Source: Glomus cerebriforme (lineage: Eukaryota > Glomeromycota > Glomeromycetes > Glomerales > Glomeraceae). Taken from it: 35,459 nt of DNA. Below the pieces are notes generated by a model. That model searched no databases, was not told the DNA's origin, and saw only the letters and a list, made by a program, of their open reading frames with translations. This document shows, piece by piece, positions 21,811-32,453 of this stretch (its first letter is position 1; each line of letters opens with the position of its first letter). The stretch is from positions 251,579 to 287,037 of the forward strand of contig QKYT01000001.1 of NCBI GenBank assembly GCA_003550305.1, written 5' to 3'. Made by a program: the position numbers and the translations under genes.

Positions 21811-23959
21811 TCAAGGTAAATATTAATGAATGAAACTAATCAAGGTGAAGATACCAATGCAGGAATTTTTTTTTTAGAAAAAAAATTTAGAATCGATATT
21901 TATCAAAGAATTTTTATTATTTTTATTAACTTAGTTTTTATCTTTCATTTATCTAACTATAGTTCCATGTATCTATTCTTTGAGAAAGTTGTAATTCATT
22001 AAAATATTATTTTATCAGGTGGATTTCACGCTAAAAAAAAAGATTATGATGGATGATACCCAACTTTGATATATTAAATATTGAACGTTAAAAGGAAGGA
22101 GAAATTGTTAAATTACTTAGTGAAACAGCGGTGTGATTTCATATTGTATTAATGAAAAATATTATATAGAAAAAAATATTGGGATACCGGTTTAAATAAA
22201 CTTTAACATTGTAAAACTTTCAAGTTAGTTGTCGTACATTATTTATTTTATTCATCTAAAATAATTTTTTTTTTTTGTTTTTCAAAGCCATTTAAATAAA
22301 TTGATCTATTTGAAATTTTCAAAAAATCATGCATATTTTCATTTAACGGAAGCTGCTGCTGATTTCAAATAACGAAGAATATTGGTTCATTATCATCTTA
22401 TCTTTTTTTGTCCTTTAAATACTATAATAGAATGAATGATCGTTCGGTATTAGTGGCGTTCATCTAGTGTTTCAGGGTCATTTGGATGTTAGATGATTGT
22501 GACAACATCCAGAAAAGATATACAGCATGCAATGAGCTTGAGGGATGAGTAGGTAAAAGCGTTATACGTGGGATCTGCACTGAAGGAGAATAAAATAATC
22601 ATATAATTGCTAAAATTTTAAGTAGCTTAAATTTATAATTAAGTTTTTTATGTTTGTAGAACGAAATGATATATGTACACTTAATACGTAATTAAAAGTT
22701 AAACCCATGAGAGTGAAACATTATTTTTGTTTTTATTTAAAATCAATATCTATGTAAACACTTAAGCAAGCGAAATAAGTGATGACGAACACGGATCCTA
22801 GGCCATATGATGTGAGTCCCTGTATTATTTCTTACGTTTCCGAAAATTTCTATAGCTATTTATTTCTATAACCATTGCTAACTACAAAATTCATACGTAT
22901 CACATGTCAACTAGCTTTATCCTTGGAAAACAAAGAGTTGGTGATCAACATCCTCCTATAAACAACAGATTTCGAAATAACCTATTCCATTTTACTTTTA
23001 AAATAAAAATCCATACAGTATCTATAAAATTTTGCTATCTCGAAGTGAGCTTCCCCGAATTTCGAACTTAAATCATAAATTCGGAGATTAGAAACTGAGG
23101 CAAAAAAATATGCAATGCAATGTTTCCGACTGCTACGATTTATTTATTAAATTTGTTGCTTAATTTAAATTTTTTTATCGCCAGTACAATGCTGCGTCAA
23201 ACATCACGAATTCGGCACGTGAAGATGGAAAATTTATTATATGTACTGTGCCAAATTCCTGCCCAATCACTAGATTCAGACAATATAGTTTTACCAGATT
23301 TTTGCGGCTGAAATTACAACCATGTGATTTTTTCTCTTGCATATGCAAGATAATATTGTATATGTTTAAACGTTTCAACTTTAATTTAGGTTAGATTTTT
23401 TCTGTATTATTTATTTGAAACTTTTGTTATAAATTTTGCTTAAATGAAACAATAATAACATTATGAAAAATGCTACAAATAATAAATAGTTTTCCTATAG
23501 ACATTATATATCATACAGTATAATGTATTTTTTTTAGCACAGAAAATCATAACGTGAAGTAAATTATTTAGTGGTCTGGAAGAGCATAATTTCAGCATTT
23601 TAGTAATAAAATACAAATAATCGAAATCTACAGTATTTTATAAATAAAATTCAAACATGCTTTTATTCAGTGTTTTTTGAATTTTGAGAAGCATTTTCTT
23701 TTAATAAAAAATAAAATGCGTGAAAACTTAGCATTATAATAACTAGATTAAAATATATTGTACATATAGGTGATATTAAAGGAAGTTTATGGCTAGATCA
23801 GATGAATATGTATTTTATAAAATATAGTCGATAGCAATAAAGTTTGACTCAAATCCTGACATTAATATTTAAATCCAAATTTTGAATTTTGAAATAATTC
23901 TTTTTTAGCAATAAAAATTACTTTGTTTTTACAAAATCTACATGCATATTACAGTACAT
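21811..23959. other. long AT-rich intergenic region
   Basis: No gene supported. Two opposed short frames at 23120-23378 overlap and show no domain. A GAATTCGGCACG word at 23208-23219 resembles a cDNA-library adaptor but is judged chance. Confidence 0.5.
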
Positions 23960-24140
23960 GGACTAATTAATCAAAACTATATCAGTAACACACTTTAATA
24001 ATGAGTTGAAACATTTTAAAATGTGTTAATTAGAAAAAAGTAAACATGTTATTTATTAATTTTTATGTTAAAAATTCATTTGCTAATAAAAAAAAAATTG
24101 ATAATATGTGTAACATCATATAGTTTTGATTAATTAGTCC
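23960..24140. mobile_element. MITE-like element, 181 bp, with perfect 23-bp terminal inverted repeats
   Basis: The left end 23960-23982 starts GGACTAATTAATCAAAACT. The right end 24118-24140 is its exact reverse complement and finishes AGTTTTGATTAATTAGTCC. The inverted similarity continues imperfectly inward (GTAACACAC against GTGTAACATC). There is no coding capacity. A target-site duplication is not clear. This is typical of a non-autonomous DNA transposon. It lies ~210 bp beyond the stop of the minus-strand kinase gene. Confidence 0.75.
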
Positions 24141-24351
24141 GTATGACACCCTAATGGTATTGTGCAGCTTAAATACTGCCTGAATCCTAGTTAATCATAA
24201 AAAATAAAAAAAAAATAAATAAAATTTATTTTCGAATCATACTTCCTAGTTTCATATGAAAAATACTACAGAAAGCAGATTTTAAACTATAATTTTGAAA
24301 AATTCGAATAAAAAATATGAATTAAAAACATCAATAATTATAATATCATTT
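24141..24351. other. 3' flank of the minus-strand kinase-like gene
   Basis: AT-rich with A-runs and no feature beyond the possible 3' untranslated region of the gene at 24352-25619. Confidence 0.4.
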
Positions 24352-25619
24352 TTAAAATTTTTCCTTGATTTTAGATTCATTATCTTGATCTAAAAAAAAA
24401 TATATTATAAAATTAAAATAGTATTAAAATAATTATGTTAGTATAAAAAAATTCATCTAATATATTAGTAAAAATTTACCATCATCATTAATTTTCAATT
24501 GAGAAATATCAATTTGTAGATTTTCTATCAAATGAAATAAAATTTATTAGTTTTTTTTTAATATTTTTCAAATAAAATAAAATTTTATTTACCTGAATAT
24601 TCCATGCTTATAATATTATCATATTGTTTATAATAATCATCTGAATTTTTTGGCTCAGGAAGATTATTAAAATTAAGTAATCTACTTGTATAAATAGCTT
24701 CAGAATATGTTTCATATGATAAATTAGTATAAGGAACATTAGTTTGTAATTTATTATTGATTTTATCTGCTTCTTTAATTTGTTTATCAAGTTCATCATC
24801 CCATTGACCTAAAATATTTTTAACTTTACTCACTGTTGGTCGATTTAATGGATCTGCATCTAAACAACTTTTAATTAAATGTACAATCAATTGAGGTACT
24901 TTAATATTAAATCGTGGTCTAAGTCCTTGGCAGATTTTTATTGCTAAATTTTTATCATGGCTTACATCATGAAAAGGAGGTAATCCAGAAATTGTTTCAT
25001 ACATAATTATNCCAAAACTATAAATATCAGCAGCNTTGGTATAANTTTGTCCTCTTAAAATTTCAGGAGCAATATAAGGTAAAACACCATAAACACTTTT
25101 TTTTGTATTTTCTGATGCAATATAATCTGCAGGTTTACATAATCCCATATCAGTTATATATGTTTCACCTGTATAAAGTATATTGCCGATATGCATATCT
25201 CGATGAATTAGCCCTATTTCATGAATTTCATTAAGCCCATATGCAATCCAATATAAATTCCTAATCTTAGTATACCAACTTAATTCATTATAACTTTTAT
25301 CTAAATAATTTCCTAATACTTTATATCTATTATGTGCTAATAGCTGAGTATCTTGAATAAATTTGTCAATAACATCATTACCACTAGTCCAATTTTTGAA
25401 ATTTTGTTGAAAATGGTTTGCGTTACATACATTACACCATATATTATTAGTATTAGGTTGTTTGCATTCTTTACATAAACCATAATCTTTATAATATTCT
25501 TTTAATTCTTCATTTAATATTAGTTTATCGATTAATAGTTTTTGTTCTTCAGTTAACCAATGATGGTCAAAATCTTTTATTTGTTCAAATACATCGTCAC
25601 TGAGATATTTTTGCTCCAT
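24352..25619 (-). CDS. zinc-ribbon + kinase C-lobe protein lacking the kinase N-lobe, about 369 aa
   Basis: Exons on the minus strand: 25619-24593, 24524-24480 and 24389-24352; introns are GT-AG and phase 1, and the total is 1110 nt. Zinc ribbon C49, C52, C62, C65; linker N-W-T-S-G-N; H-N-R-Y-K-V-L up to residue 102. In every paralogue E-W-I-P-F-E, the glycine loop, the VAIK Lys and the rest of the N-lobe follow here. This protein instead passes directly to G-N-Y-L-D-K-S-Y-N-E-L-S-W, the start of the C-lobe. H139-R140-D141, N146, D157-M-G and Y-I-A-P-E (184-186) are all present. The loss (about 110 residues) keeps the frame. Without the N-lobe no ATP site can form, so catalysis is not expected. 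The tail A-I-Y-T-S-R-L-L-N-F and terminal microexons are normal. Three N bases (25011, 25035, 25045) make three codons uncertain. An assembly collapse cannot be excluded. Confidence 0.7.
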
Positions 25620-27061
25620 ACTATTACAAATAAATTAGTATATTTGATAGGGATATGTTAAGTTTATAGTATAAAATAGAATTATTTTTTTTTTTTAAAA
25701 AGAAAAAAGAAATTCTTATTTTACTCTGACAAATTTTTGTTTATAATTTTACAGCATTTAGTGTAATTTTCAAAATAATGCAGCTGCATTACACTAATTA
25801 TGCTAGCTCAATGTCTAAAATCTAAAAAAAAATCATGTGCACATGCACATAAAAATTTTATTTTTGTGCACAATAGTGCACATGTACTGTACACATTGTG
25901 CACATTTTATAACCTTATTTCAGCTACTTTTCTTATACGACCTATATATAAACAAATATGCATCGTATAACAGATAAGAAAATAGAACCTGATCGTATAA
26001 GAATGATGCATTTGCATTACAGACTTACAGGTTACAGGTACGAGATCGTCACGGGTTTCTTTCCATTAATAATTATATAGATCTCAATGAAGATGATGGA
26101 AATAATATGAGTTTTTTTTATAAAAAAATTTGAAGATAATAATTTAAAGAATATATTAGAATTAGTTTGTTTTAACAAAGTTTCATATTAATTTTTTTTT
26201 TAATTTATATATATTATACATTTGTCATTTTTATTTATATTTAGTGAAATAATGTTATAAACTGTTTGTTTTTATTGGGGTCAGTATTTTTGATTCTCCC
26301 TTATTCTTACTTTGTTTAAATAAAAATGATCCTATTGTTATTGTAATACAAAAATATTTATAATTTAAATCACAATCACAATTATAAAACGTTAATGCAT
26401 CATGTGTCACTAACTATCGAAGGTTTAGGTTTACTACACCATATATTCCATCTAGATAGAAAATACATTAACATGAGGAAACAAAAAAAAAGATATTATT
26501 ATTATTTTTCTATAAATCTCTTATTATACTAACTTCAAACCCGAAATTTTATACTGTATGTGTAATGTTGTTTTCTGTGAATTTGTACTGTTGTGAGGTA
26601 ATTAAACTATATTTCTAATAATCAAATGAATCAAAGGTTTTACATATGATTTTCAACTTGAGAAATAATAGAGGTAATCATTTTTCATTTATTATAAATA
26701 TTATAAATCAAATATTTTCACATTACAGTCAAAAAAAATTATTTAAACATTCCTCAGCAAAATCATTGATTTACAAATAAAGCTTTGACAAATTCATAAA
26801 CTATATCTGATATTTTTTCTTGCTTTATTATTCTTCATGAAACAATTTATTAAAAATCACAAACCAGATTTAAAAGTATAAAATAAACACTTATGGTGTC
26901 TTATATCTGTATTATATTCTAAACTCATAATTAGACTTATAAATTACAAAATTGAATAGGGTTTGATTGTCTATTTCGAAATAAAGTGTCTACATAGTAT
27001 CAATATTATATTTTATCACATGTTTGCAATGCAATTACCAAAATAATAGGCTTAAATTAAC
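25620..27061. other. intergenic, with palindrome-rich patch
   Basis: The start is the upstream region of the minus-strand gene (TATAAAC-like word on that strand near 25668). The patch at 25758-26003 is listed separately. No gene was seen in the remainder. Confidence 0.5.
25758..26003. repeat. nested inverted repeats and GTGCAC cluster
   Basis: TTAGTGTAAT (25758-25767) and ATTACACTAA (25788-25797) flank the perfect palindrome AATGCAGCTGCATT (25777-25790). Four GTGCAC palindromes follow at 25837, 25866, 25876 and 25898. TTCTTATACGA (25930-25940) is inverted as TCGTATAAGAA (25993-26003). All are exact in the sequence. The origin could be a decayed MITE or a regulatory cluster. Confidence 0.6.
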
Positions 27062-27576
27062 TTATTAGTAGATAAAAGGTAAAAAGAAGAATAAGCCTAA
27101 GTCTCGGACAAGCTCGTCGTCTTCCACAGGATCAGTTGCGGAGGTCCTGGCAACTCTTGTGCAGCTCCTTACGAAACAAGAAACAAAGAAGTTAAGAAAA
27201 AACCGGAAATCGCGTGGTGGTAGTAAGGCGAATTAGAATAGTCTTCGATCTGACTGGGCTCTTTTCTGTTTTGGCGGATCAGAGTTTCAGTTTGTCTAGC
27301 CATGTAATTTCCTTCTTACTATTATTTTTTTTCTCATACTAACGTAGATTAGTCCCCTTATTTTCCCGGTGTGTTTCATAAGTAATTCCACTTATCTCGA
27401 GCTTGCGCAGTTCACCCGCTTGCGGGGGGGCCCAGTCATTCTTATGTTTTTTGACATTGCTTTATTTTATTACAGTAATTTTTATTGTTTAACCTAATAA
27501 AGTTTCCTCTGGAATTTATGGAGTGGCGAATGCGAGCGTTACCCCAAAAAAAAAAAAAATTTATTAGTAGATAAAA
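27062..27576 (+). mobile_element. retro-inserted GC-richer sequence with poly(A) and 16-bp target-site duplication
   Basis: TTATTAGTAGATAAAA occurs exactly at 27062-27077 and 27561-27576. Between them is a sequence clearly richer in G and C than the flanks, ending in 14 A residues (27546-27559) shortly after an AATAAA (about 27497). Its 5' part keeps an open frame of 52 codons ending in TAG (27081-27236), Lys/Ser-rich with S-V-A-E-V-L-A-T-L-V-Q-L-L and a basic end R-K-N-R-K-S-R-G-G. The structure is diagnostic of target-primed reverse transcription of an mRNA. It is either a 5'-truncated LINE with its 3' UTR or a processed gene copy; the product is not recognised. Confidence 0.75.
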
Positions 27577-27897
27577 AATAATTAAATTTTACGCGTCGAA
27601 AGAATTGTAACGCGACTAGCATATTGATTTTTTATAAAGTAGTTTAAATATTATATGAAAAAGGAGCCTATTTTTTTAAAAAAAAGTTATAATAAACAAA
27701 AAGTTACTAAACATTTCTTTTTAAATGAAACTTTGATCGATTATAAAAAAATTTGATAATTTATATTAAATAAATTTAAGATATAAAAAACATACCTCAT
27801 GGTAAGCCCGTGGATACCAGATTTTCCCTAATCTATCCCAACCCAACCCTATTCCTATTGTCTTATCTCTAGTATGAAGTGTTGTTCTAATCAATAA
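27577..27897. other. intergenic with C/T-rich stretch
   Basis: AT-rich, then from about 27795 a CCCTAT/CCCAACC-rich stretch that is mirrored beyond the palindrome (ACCCTATCCTTATCCCTGAC near 28057). It may be the outer part of a larger element containing the foldback. Confidence 0.4.
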
Positions 27898-28029
27898 TCC
27901 TGGGTAGTTATCAGGTATTACCTGGGGTTTCTAACAAGTTATCCTGGATACATCCAGGGTACCTTTGTACCCTGGGGTAACTTGTCAGGAATCCTAGGTA
28001 ATCCATGCACCCAGAATAACTGTCTGGGA
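27898..28029. repeat. long imperfect palindrome (foldback element)
   Basis: The centre is a perfect hairpin CCAGGGTAC (27954-27962), loop CTTT, GTACCCTGG (27967-27975). The arms continue: ACAAGTTA on the left pairs with TAACTTGT on the right, GGTATTACCT with AGGTAAT, and TCCTGGGTAGTTAT with ATAACTGTCTGGGA imperfectly. Total span is 132 bp. It is much richer in G and C than the surroundings. Likely a non-autonomous foldback or MITE-type element. Confidence 0.65.
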
Positions 28030-28539
28030 TTTTTGATCATAACGACGCTTTATACCTACCCTATCCTTATCCCTGACCCTATTCTTATTCGCTGCAGTCC
28101 CACGGTAGAGCTAGTTGGTTGTGGAATGGCATGGTGCTATGCTAAGGGAGGAGCATAGTGCACTTCTAGCTAGTAAGTCCATTATTGGTAGGGCCGTAAA
28201 AAACTACAAAGAATTGATTTTTTTTTTTTTTGAAAATTGACATATAATATTCGTTAAATTATCTGATCCAGTTGAAAATAAGAAAACATTTTATTTTAAA
28301 TTCATCAGTAATTTATCTGACTTTAATTCTGCTGTTAATGTTGCTCTTGCATCATTTAATAAATAATTTAATACTATCTGGTTTATACAATTAAAATTGC
28401 GATTACTATTTGTCAGATATCAAGCTTTTGAATTACAGCTGAGCTGAGCCTAAATAGACATTTAGATTATATAAAAAAGTATATATATTGAAAATCTGAT
28501 AACTTTCCAAATATTAGAAAAGGAAGATTATGAATTCTT
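28030..28539. other. intergenic, unrecognised
   Basis: The first 170 bp keep the mixed composition of the preceding element (with GAGCTAGTTGG and GGAGGAGCATAGTGC). The rest is AT-rich. No gene is supported. Confidence 0.4.
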
Positions 28540-29600
28540 TGATCTTGAACAATATATAATGCAAAAATATAATTTACATTAAAGATTTGCGACTTAATAA
28601 TCCTGTGACAATTTATTGGTATCATCAGGGTAATTATCTTACTATTAACTATATTTAGAAGGTTTCAATAAGAAATGGCCACTGATCAGAAAAGAAAATG
28701 CTCGAGTAATAACAATGATTAATGAAGATCTGCCAAAATATTATACATGCCAGATGTACAAACTGATTTGAAAAAGGTTAGTTTTTTTTTACCATAATTT
28801 AATTTTATAGTAGACAAAACTAACATGGTTTTTCCAAGTATTCTCTTATTAAAAAGATTACTCCAGCTGTGCTTCGAACTTTATATTTTGATTTAACTGT
28901 GATGCCTCAGCAACAAACGCTATTGCAGATTGAAGATCTGTCAATTATTGTTGACATCCATACTAACAATAATCAAAGTAAATATTTCAATTTGTAATTT
29001 GTTTTTTAATTATATATTTCTTTATTAACTAATATATTTCTATTTATTTGTTTAAAGACTACACCTGCAGTTAATGATAGACGACAACAAAAAGTTTTAT
29101 ATATACCACTTGCAACCTCAATTCGAGATCTTTGTGAAATTATTATAAATCGATTAGAAGCCAAGTATAGTATACCATTGCCATCTAACATTAATATTCA
29201 TTCAATTTTGGCCTATTATTCTACAGCTATCAGATCAATAAACTATACTGGTCGGTGTAATATTAAATGTCAAATTTAAGCTTGATAATTACGCAAAGAT
29301 CATCCAAGATGCACACTATTGTGCTAGTCATTTTACGTTATTTGCGTGAATTTTCCATTTTTATCTGTGATTATGTTTGTTTTTATTGCAGCAAATACAA
29401 ACACAAAATTCCAATTGCAGAAGGAGTGGTTACATCAATGTGCGTAATAAGAAAGTTTGGTGGTATATACTCAACACTGGTAGCAAGTGACCATGACTGT
29501 ACAAAATTATCTCTTACTCCTTCAGTTATCTTATTTATTGACGTTTCAACAACTATTGAAAATTCTTTTATAATGGAAACGTCTTTGTTTTTATATAACA
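28540..29600 (+). pseudogene. relic of an unnamed multi-copy protein family
   Basis: Protein-like segments succeed each other in changing frames. I-Y-W-Y-H-Q-G-N-Y-L lies near 28615 and V-L-R-T-L-Y-F-D-L-T-V-M-P near 28870. D-R-R-Q-Q-K-V-L-Y-I-P-L-A-T-S-I-R-D-L lies near 29080, and R-K-D-H-P near 29300. H-K-I-P-I-A-E-G-V-V-T-S lies near 29405, and D-H-D-C-T-K-L-S-L-T-P-S then L-F-I-D-V-S-T-T-I-E-N-S near 29490-29570. The style matches a family I believe is highly repeated in Rhizophagus genomes and possibly transposon-derived, but I cannot name it. Frameshifts and stops separate almost every segment. Confidence 0.45.
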
Positions 29601-30460
29601 AGTTTTCAATCTAATTCTTTATTGGAACTTCAAAAATATTGTATGGATTTCATGGTTAAATCTCCAGAAAAAATATTTAAATCTTTCGATTTTACTTCTC
29701 TCCTGAAAAATCTTTGATTTCACTTATTGAGAGAGATGATTTTGCAAATGAAAGAAATTGAAGTTTGGGATCATGTATTAAATGGGGACTTGTACTTGAA
29801 CAGATAATGACTTCAAAGCAATGGAAACTACTTTACAAAATTGTCTACCTTTAATAAGATTCTTTATCTTTCATCTGGCGATTTCTTTAAAAAAGTTCAT
29901 CCATATAAAAAATTACAGTATTGAGTCATCAACTTTATGAAGAATTGTTAGGATCTTATTTAGATCCTAATAGTGAACCGAATGATAATATTCTACTACC
30001 TAGATTTAAAAATATTGATGGAATTATTGATTCAAAAATTGTTAATTCAAATATCGTTTCTATAATTTCAAGATGGAAAGATGGATTGATAAAATTGATA
30101 TTAAAAGCAAATTTGCATATATAAGAGAATTATATTTACCATATGAAATTATGAATTCAGATTATTATTAAGAGGAAGCAAGGATAGATTTACTCCCAAA
30201 AAGTTTCATTAATTATGTGATAATAGACCTTATACTGTTACATTCATTAAAGTAAGAAATTATTGGAAGATACAATCCTTTGAAACGGAAGAGTCCATGG
30301 TTCCACATTTGATTTAGATCTTATATTATATGTGAAGGATAATGATGGTTCAAAAAAAATATGATGTAGACAACGAAGTTATGAGAAATACAGAAAAATT
30401 TTTAACAGAAGATTATGAAGTATTTCGAATCATGAAGAAAAAAGTTTATTTTTTTTTTGT
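29601..30460 (+). pseudogene. 5'-truncated BACK-TLD (BTB/TLD family) pseudogene
   Basis: Beginning abruptly at F-Q-S-N-S-L-L-E-L-Q-K-Y-C, the relic follows the order of fungal BTB-BACK-TLD proteins. BACK-type pieces are P-E-K-I-F-K-S-F-D-F-T-S, E-V-W-D-H-V-L-K-W-G and L-Q-N-C-L-P-L-I-R-F. Next come H-Q-L-Y-E-E-L-L-G-S-Y-L-D-P and N-I-V-S-I-I-S-R-W in a 67-codon open stretch (29921-30124). TLD-type pieces are R-E-L-Y-L-P-Y, F-T-P-K-K-F-H, P-Y-T-V-T-F-I-K-V and the C-terminal E-D-Y-E-V-F-R-I near 30415. The BTB domain is absent and the pieces lie in different frames. The N-terminal boundary coincides with the end of the preceding relic. The parent family acts as adaptor or oxidation-response proteins. 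Confidence 0.65.
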
Positions 30461-30913
30461 TTTGCATTAATGGGGAAATTCTTTCAAATATCACAAGATC
30501 ACTGACTCATCATACTACTGTATATAAAATCTAGTATCTTCTAATATTACCTAATTATAGACCAAAAAAGAAATTATGCAAATATGGATTGTGACTCATG
30601 TGTGCCATTATACTTTACTTGGCTAGCCCGTTAGCCCATAATTAAAAATAAATAAATTTGGTAATAAAAAATGAACAAATATCTAAATTAAGTAGTACAT
30701 TCATAATTAATAATAAAAATACATAATTAGATGTCATGATACATCCTTTGTAAATTTTACAAAGGTAAAAAAAAATATATATATATAAATACCTAACATT
30801 TTTTTGGGGATTTTTTTTCCTAAATTTAAAAACAAGATTCGCCAAATTCTCCCTTTGAATTTTTCTCTCTCTTTATGATTTTATCTTTTCTTTTTCCTTT
30901 TTAAAACTAGATT
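30461..30913. other. intergenic, nothing recognised
   Basis: AT-rich spacer with no supported gene. Confidence 0.5.
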
Positions 30914-30937
30914 CTCAATCCCTCAATCCCTCAATCC
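30914..30937. repeat. CTCAATCC x 3 perfect tandem repeat
   Basis: Three exact head-to-tail copies of an 8-mer (30914-30921, 30922-30929, 30930-30937), immediately upstream of the 122-bp tandem modules. Confidence 0.9.
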
Positions 30938-30951
30938 TTTTAACCTTTCAT

Positions 30952-31188
30952 TTATCTTCCTTATACTGTATATAGGTTTCCGCCGTATCAGGCAAGGAAG
31001 ATCGGTCAGATAGTCGAGTTTCTCCTATTTTGGCCGGTTTTATTTCTTTTTAAATTCCTTTAAACTACCTCTCTTATCTTCCTTATACTGTATATGAGGT
31101 CTTCTTCGTATCAGGCAAGGAAAGGCCGGTCAGATAGTTGAGTATATCCTATCTCCGGTTTGGTTTAGGTTAGAATTTCCTTTTTCAT
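30952..31188. repeat. two tandem 122-bp modules, possible LINE 5' monomers
   Basis: Module 1 (30952-31073) and module 2 (31074-31188) share TTATCTTCCTTATACTGTAT, CGTATCAGGCAAGGAA, CGGTCAGATAGT and CCGGTTT in the same order. Composition is pyrimidine-rich and less AT-biased than the flanks. A purine-rich stretch like LINE coding DNA follows, so these may be promoter monomers of a LINE; that link is inference. Confidence 0.7.
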
Positions 31189-31910
31189 TTCCTTGTATTT
31201 ATGTTTATGAAGCAATGTTGAAGATTATGATGGGGAGATACCAACAAACAACAAAAGATAAAAAAAAAGAAAAAAGAAATACTACTTCAAGATAAAATAA
31301 GAAATAAGAAGAAAGAAGTATTCAAGATAATTAACACACCTCAGCATGTTGAAACTGAAAATTAAAACCTTAAAAACAGGGTAAAGAAATAATACAACAA
31401 AAGAAAAAAAGATGATGAGCTCAAGATAACGGAGAAGACACAAAATGAGAAAGATGAATGAAAGAAAATGGAAGAAAAAAGACAGATAACAAGTTAAAAG
31501 AAATATTAAATAAAAGAAAATATTGGGTATCTGATAAATGATTAAAAAGACAACAACGAATACAACAAATTGTTGGACTTTAAAAGAATAATAAAAGAAG
31601 CAGGTCGCCAACAATAACATATAAAGAAGAAATCAAAGAACATTTCCAAAAAATGAAGATAAAGTCAAAGAAGGTACAAGATTGAAAGAACAATTTGAAG
31701 AAAAATGAATATAACCAAAAAAAGTATACCGGCTTAGAAAAATGATGCCAGTCACTAAAAAGTTGGAAGGAATAATGATATAAAAAATAAAATATAAGAA
31801 TAAAATCGACAAAAACAAACAATAATAATAGAAATAAAATAGAAAGGACAATAAGAAAAAAAATACAACAAAATGATATAAATGTAGTAATATTAGATTT
31901 TTTTTATCTT
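31189..31910 (+). mobile_element. probable decayed LINE fragment
   Basis: A strongly A/G-rich plus strand resembling the LINE tract at 16254-19371, with interrupted charged peptides such as E-E-I-K-E-H-F-Q-K-M-K (about 31630-31660). No reverse transcriptase, endonuclease or zinc motif is recognisable and no target-site duplication was found. Long minus-strand frames here are hydrophobic shadows of the purine tract. Confidence 0.3.
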
Positions 31911-32453
31911 TTTTAGCAATTTTATTTTATTAAATGTATTAAAGAATATTTTTGTAATAAAATAATTTCTAAATTTTGTGAATTGTTTCAACTGTCTTTC
32001 TAATTTGATTTATGATATGAACAGTATATGATAATATGAACGATAATAAAAAAAAACATAAAAAAATATTAAGTCATTAAAACTTCAAGCAAATTATTTA
32101 TAAATAAAATTTTTAATTACGTAAGAACGGAAATCCCGATACATTCAAACGGATGAAAATTATCTTTTTTTTTAAAAAAAAATATTGTATTGGATGCTAT
32201 GATCCTCGTTTATTTCGAATTATTGTAACAGTTAAAAGCATTTTTTAGTTAACAAATATTTTTCAGTTGAATATATTTATGATACTAAACTGACCATAAT
32301 ATTTTTCACCTGCATGATTATTATGATTTATATTTAATAGAATCTGATTAGTAGGGATAATGTAATTAATGTTATTAAAAATCTATAATATTATATATAT
32401 AGCTAAAAATTTTAGTCAAATTAACGCTAACGATATATTCTATATTAATTAGT
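31911..32453. other. intergenic / 5' flank of the kinase pseudogene
   Basis: AT-rich. A TATATATA tract lies near 32393, about 55 bp before the exon-1 ATG. TTAATTAGT plus the ATG is identical in the sister copy at 6281 (minus strand). Confidence 0.4.

Noticed and set aside
23208..23219. GAATTCGGCACG, resembling a cDNA-library adaptor
   Set aside because: Only the first 12 bases fit, the next differs, and flanks continue normally, so contamination is unlikely.
23120..23378. Overlapping opposed small ORFs
   Set aside because: Neither shows family similarity; both can arise by chance in this slightly less AT-rich patch.
31282..31851. Three overlapping hydrophobic minus-strand frames
   Set aside because: Same cause: antisense of an A/G-rich tract, no motif and no consistent start.
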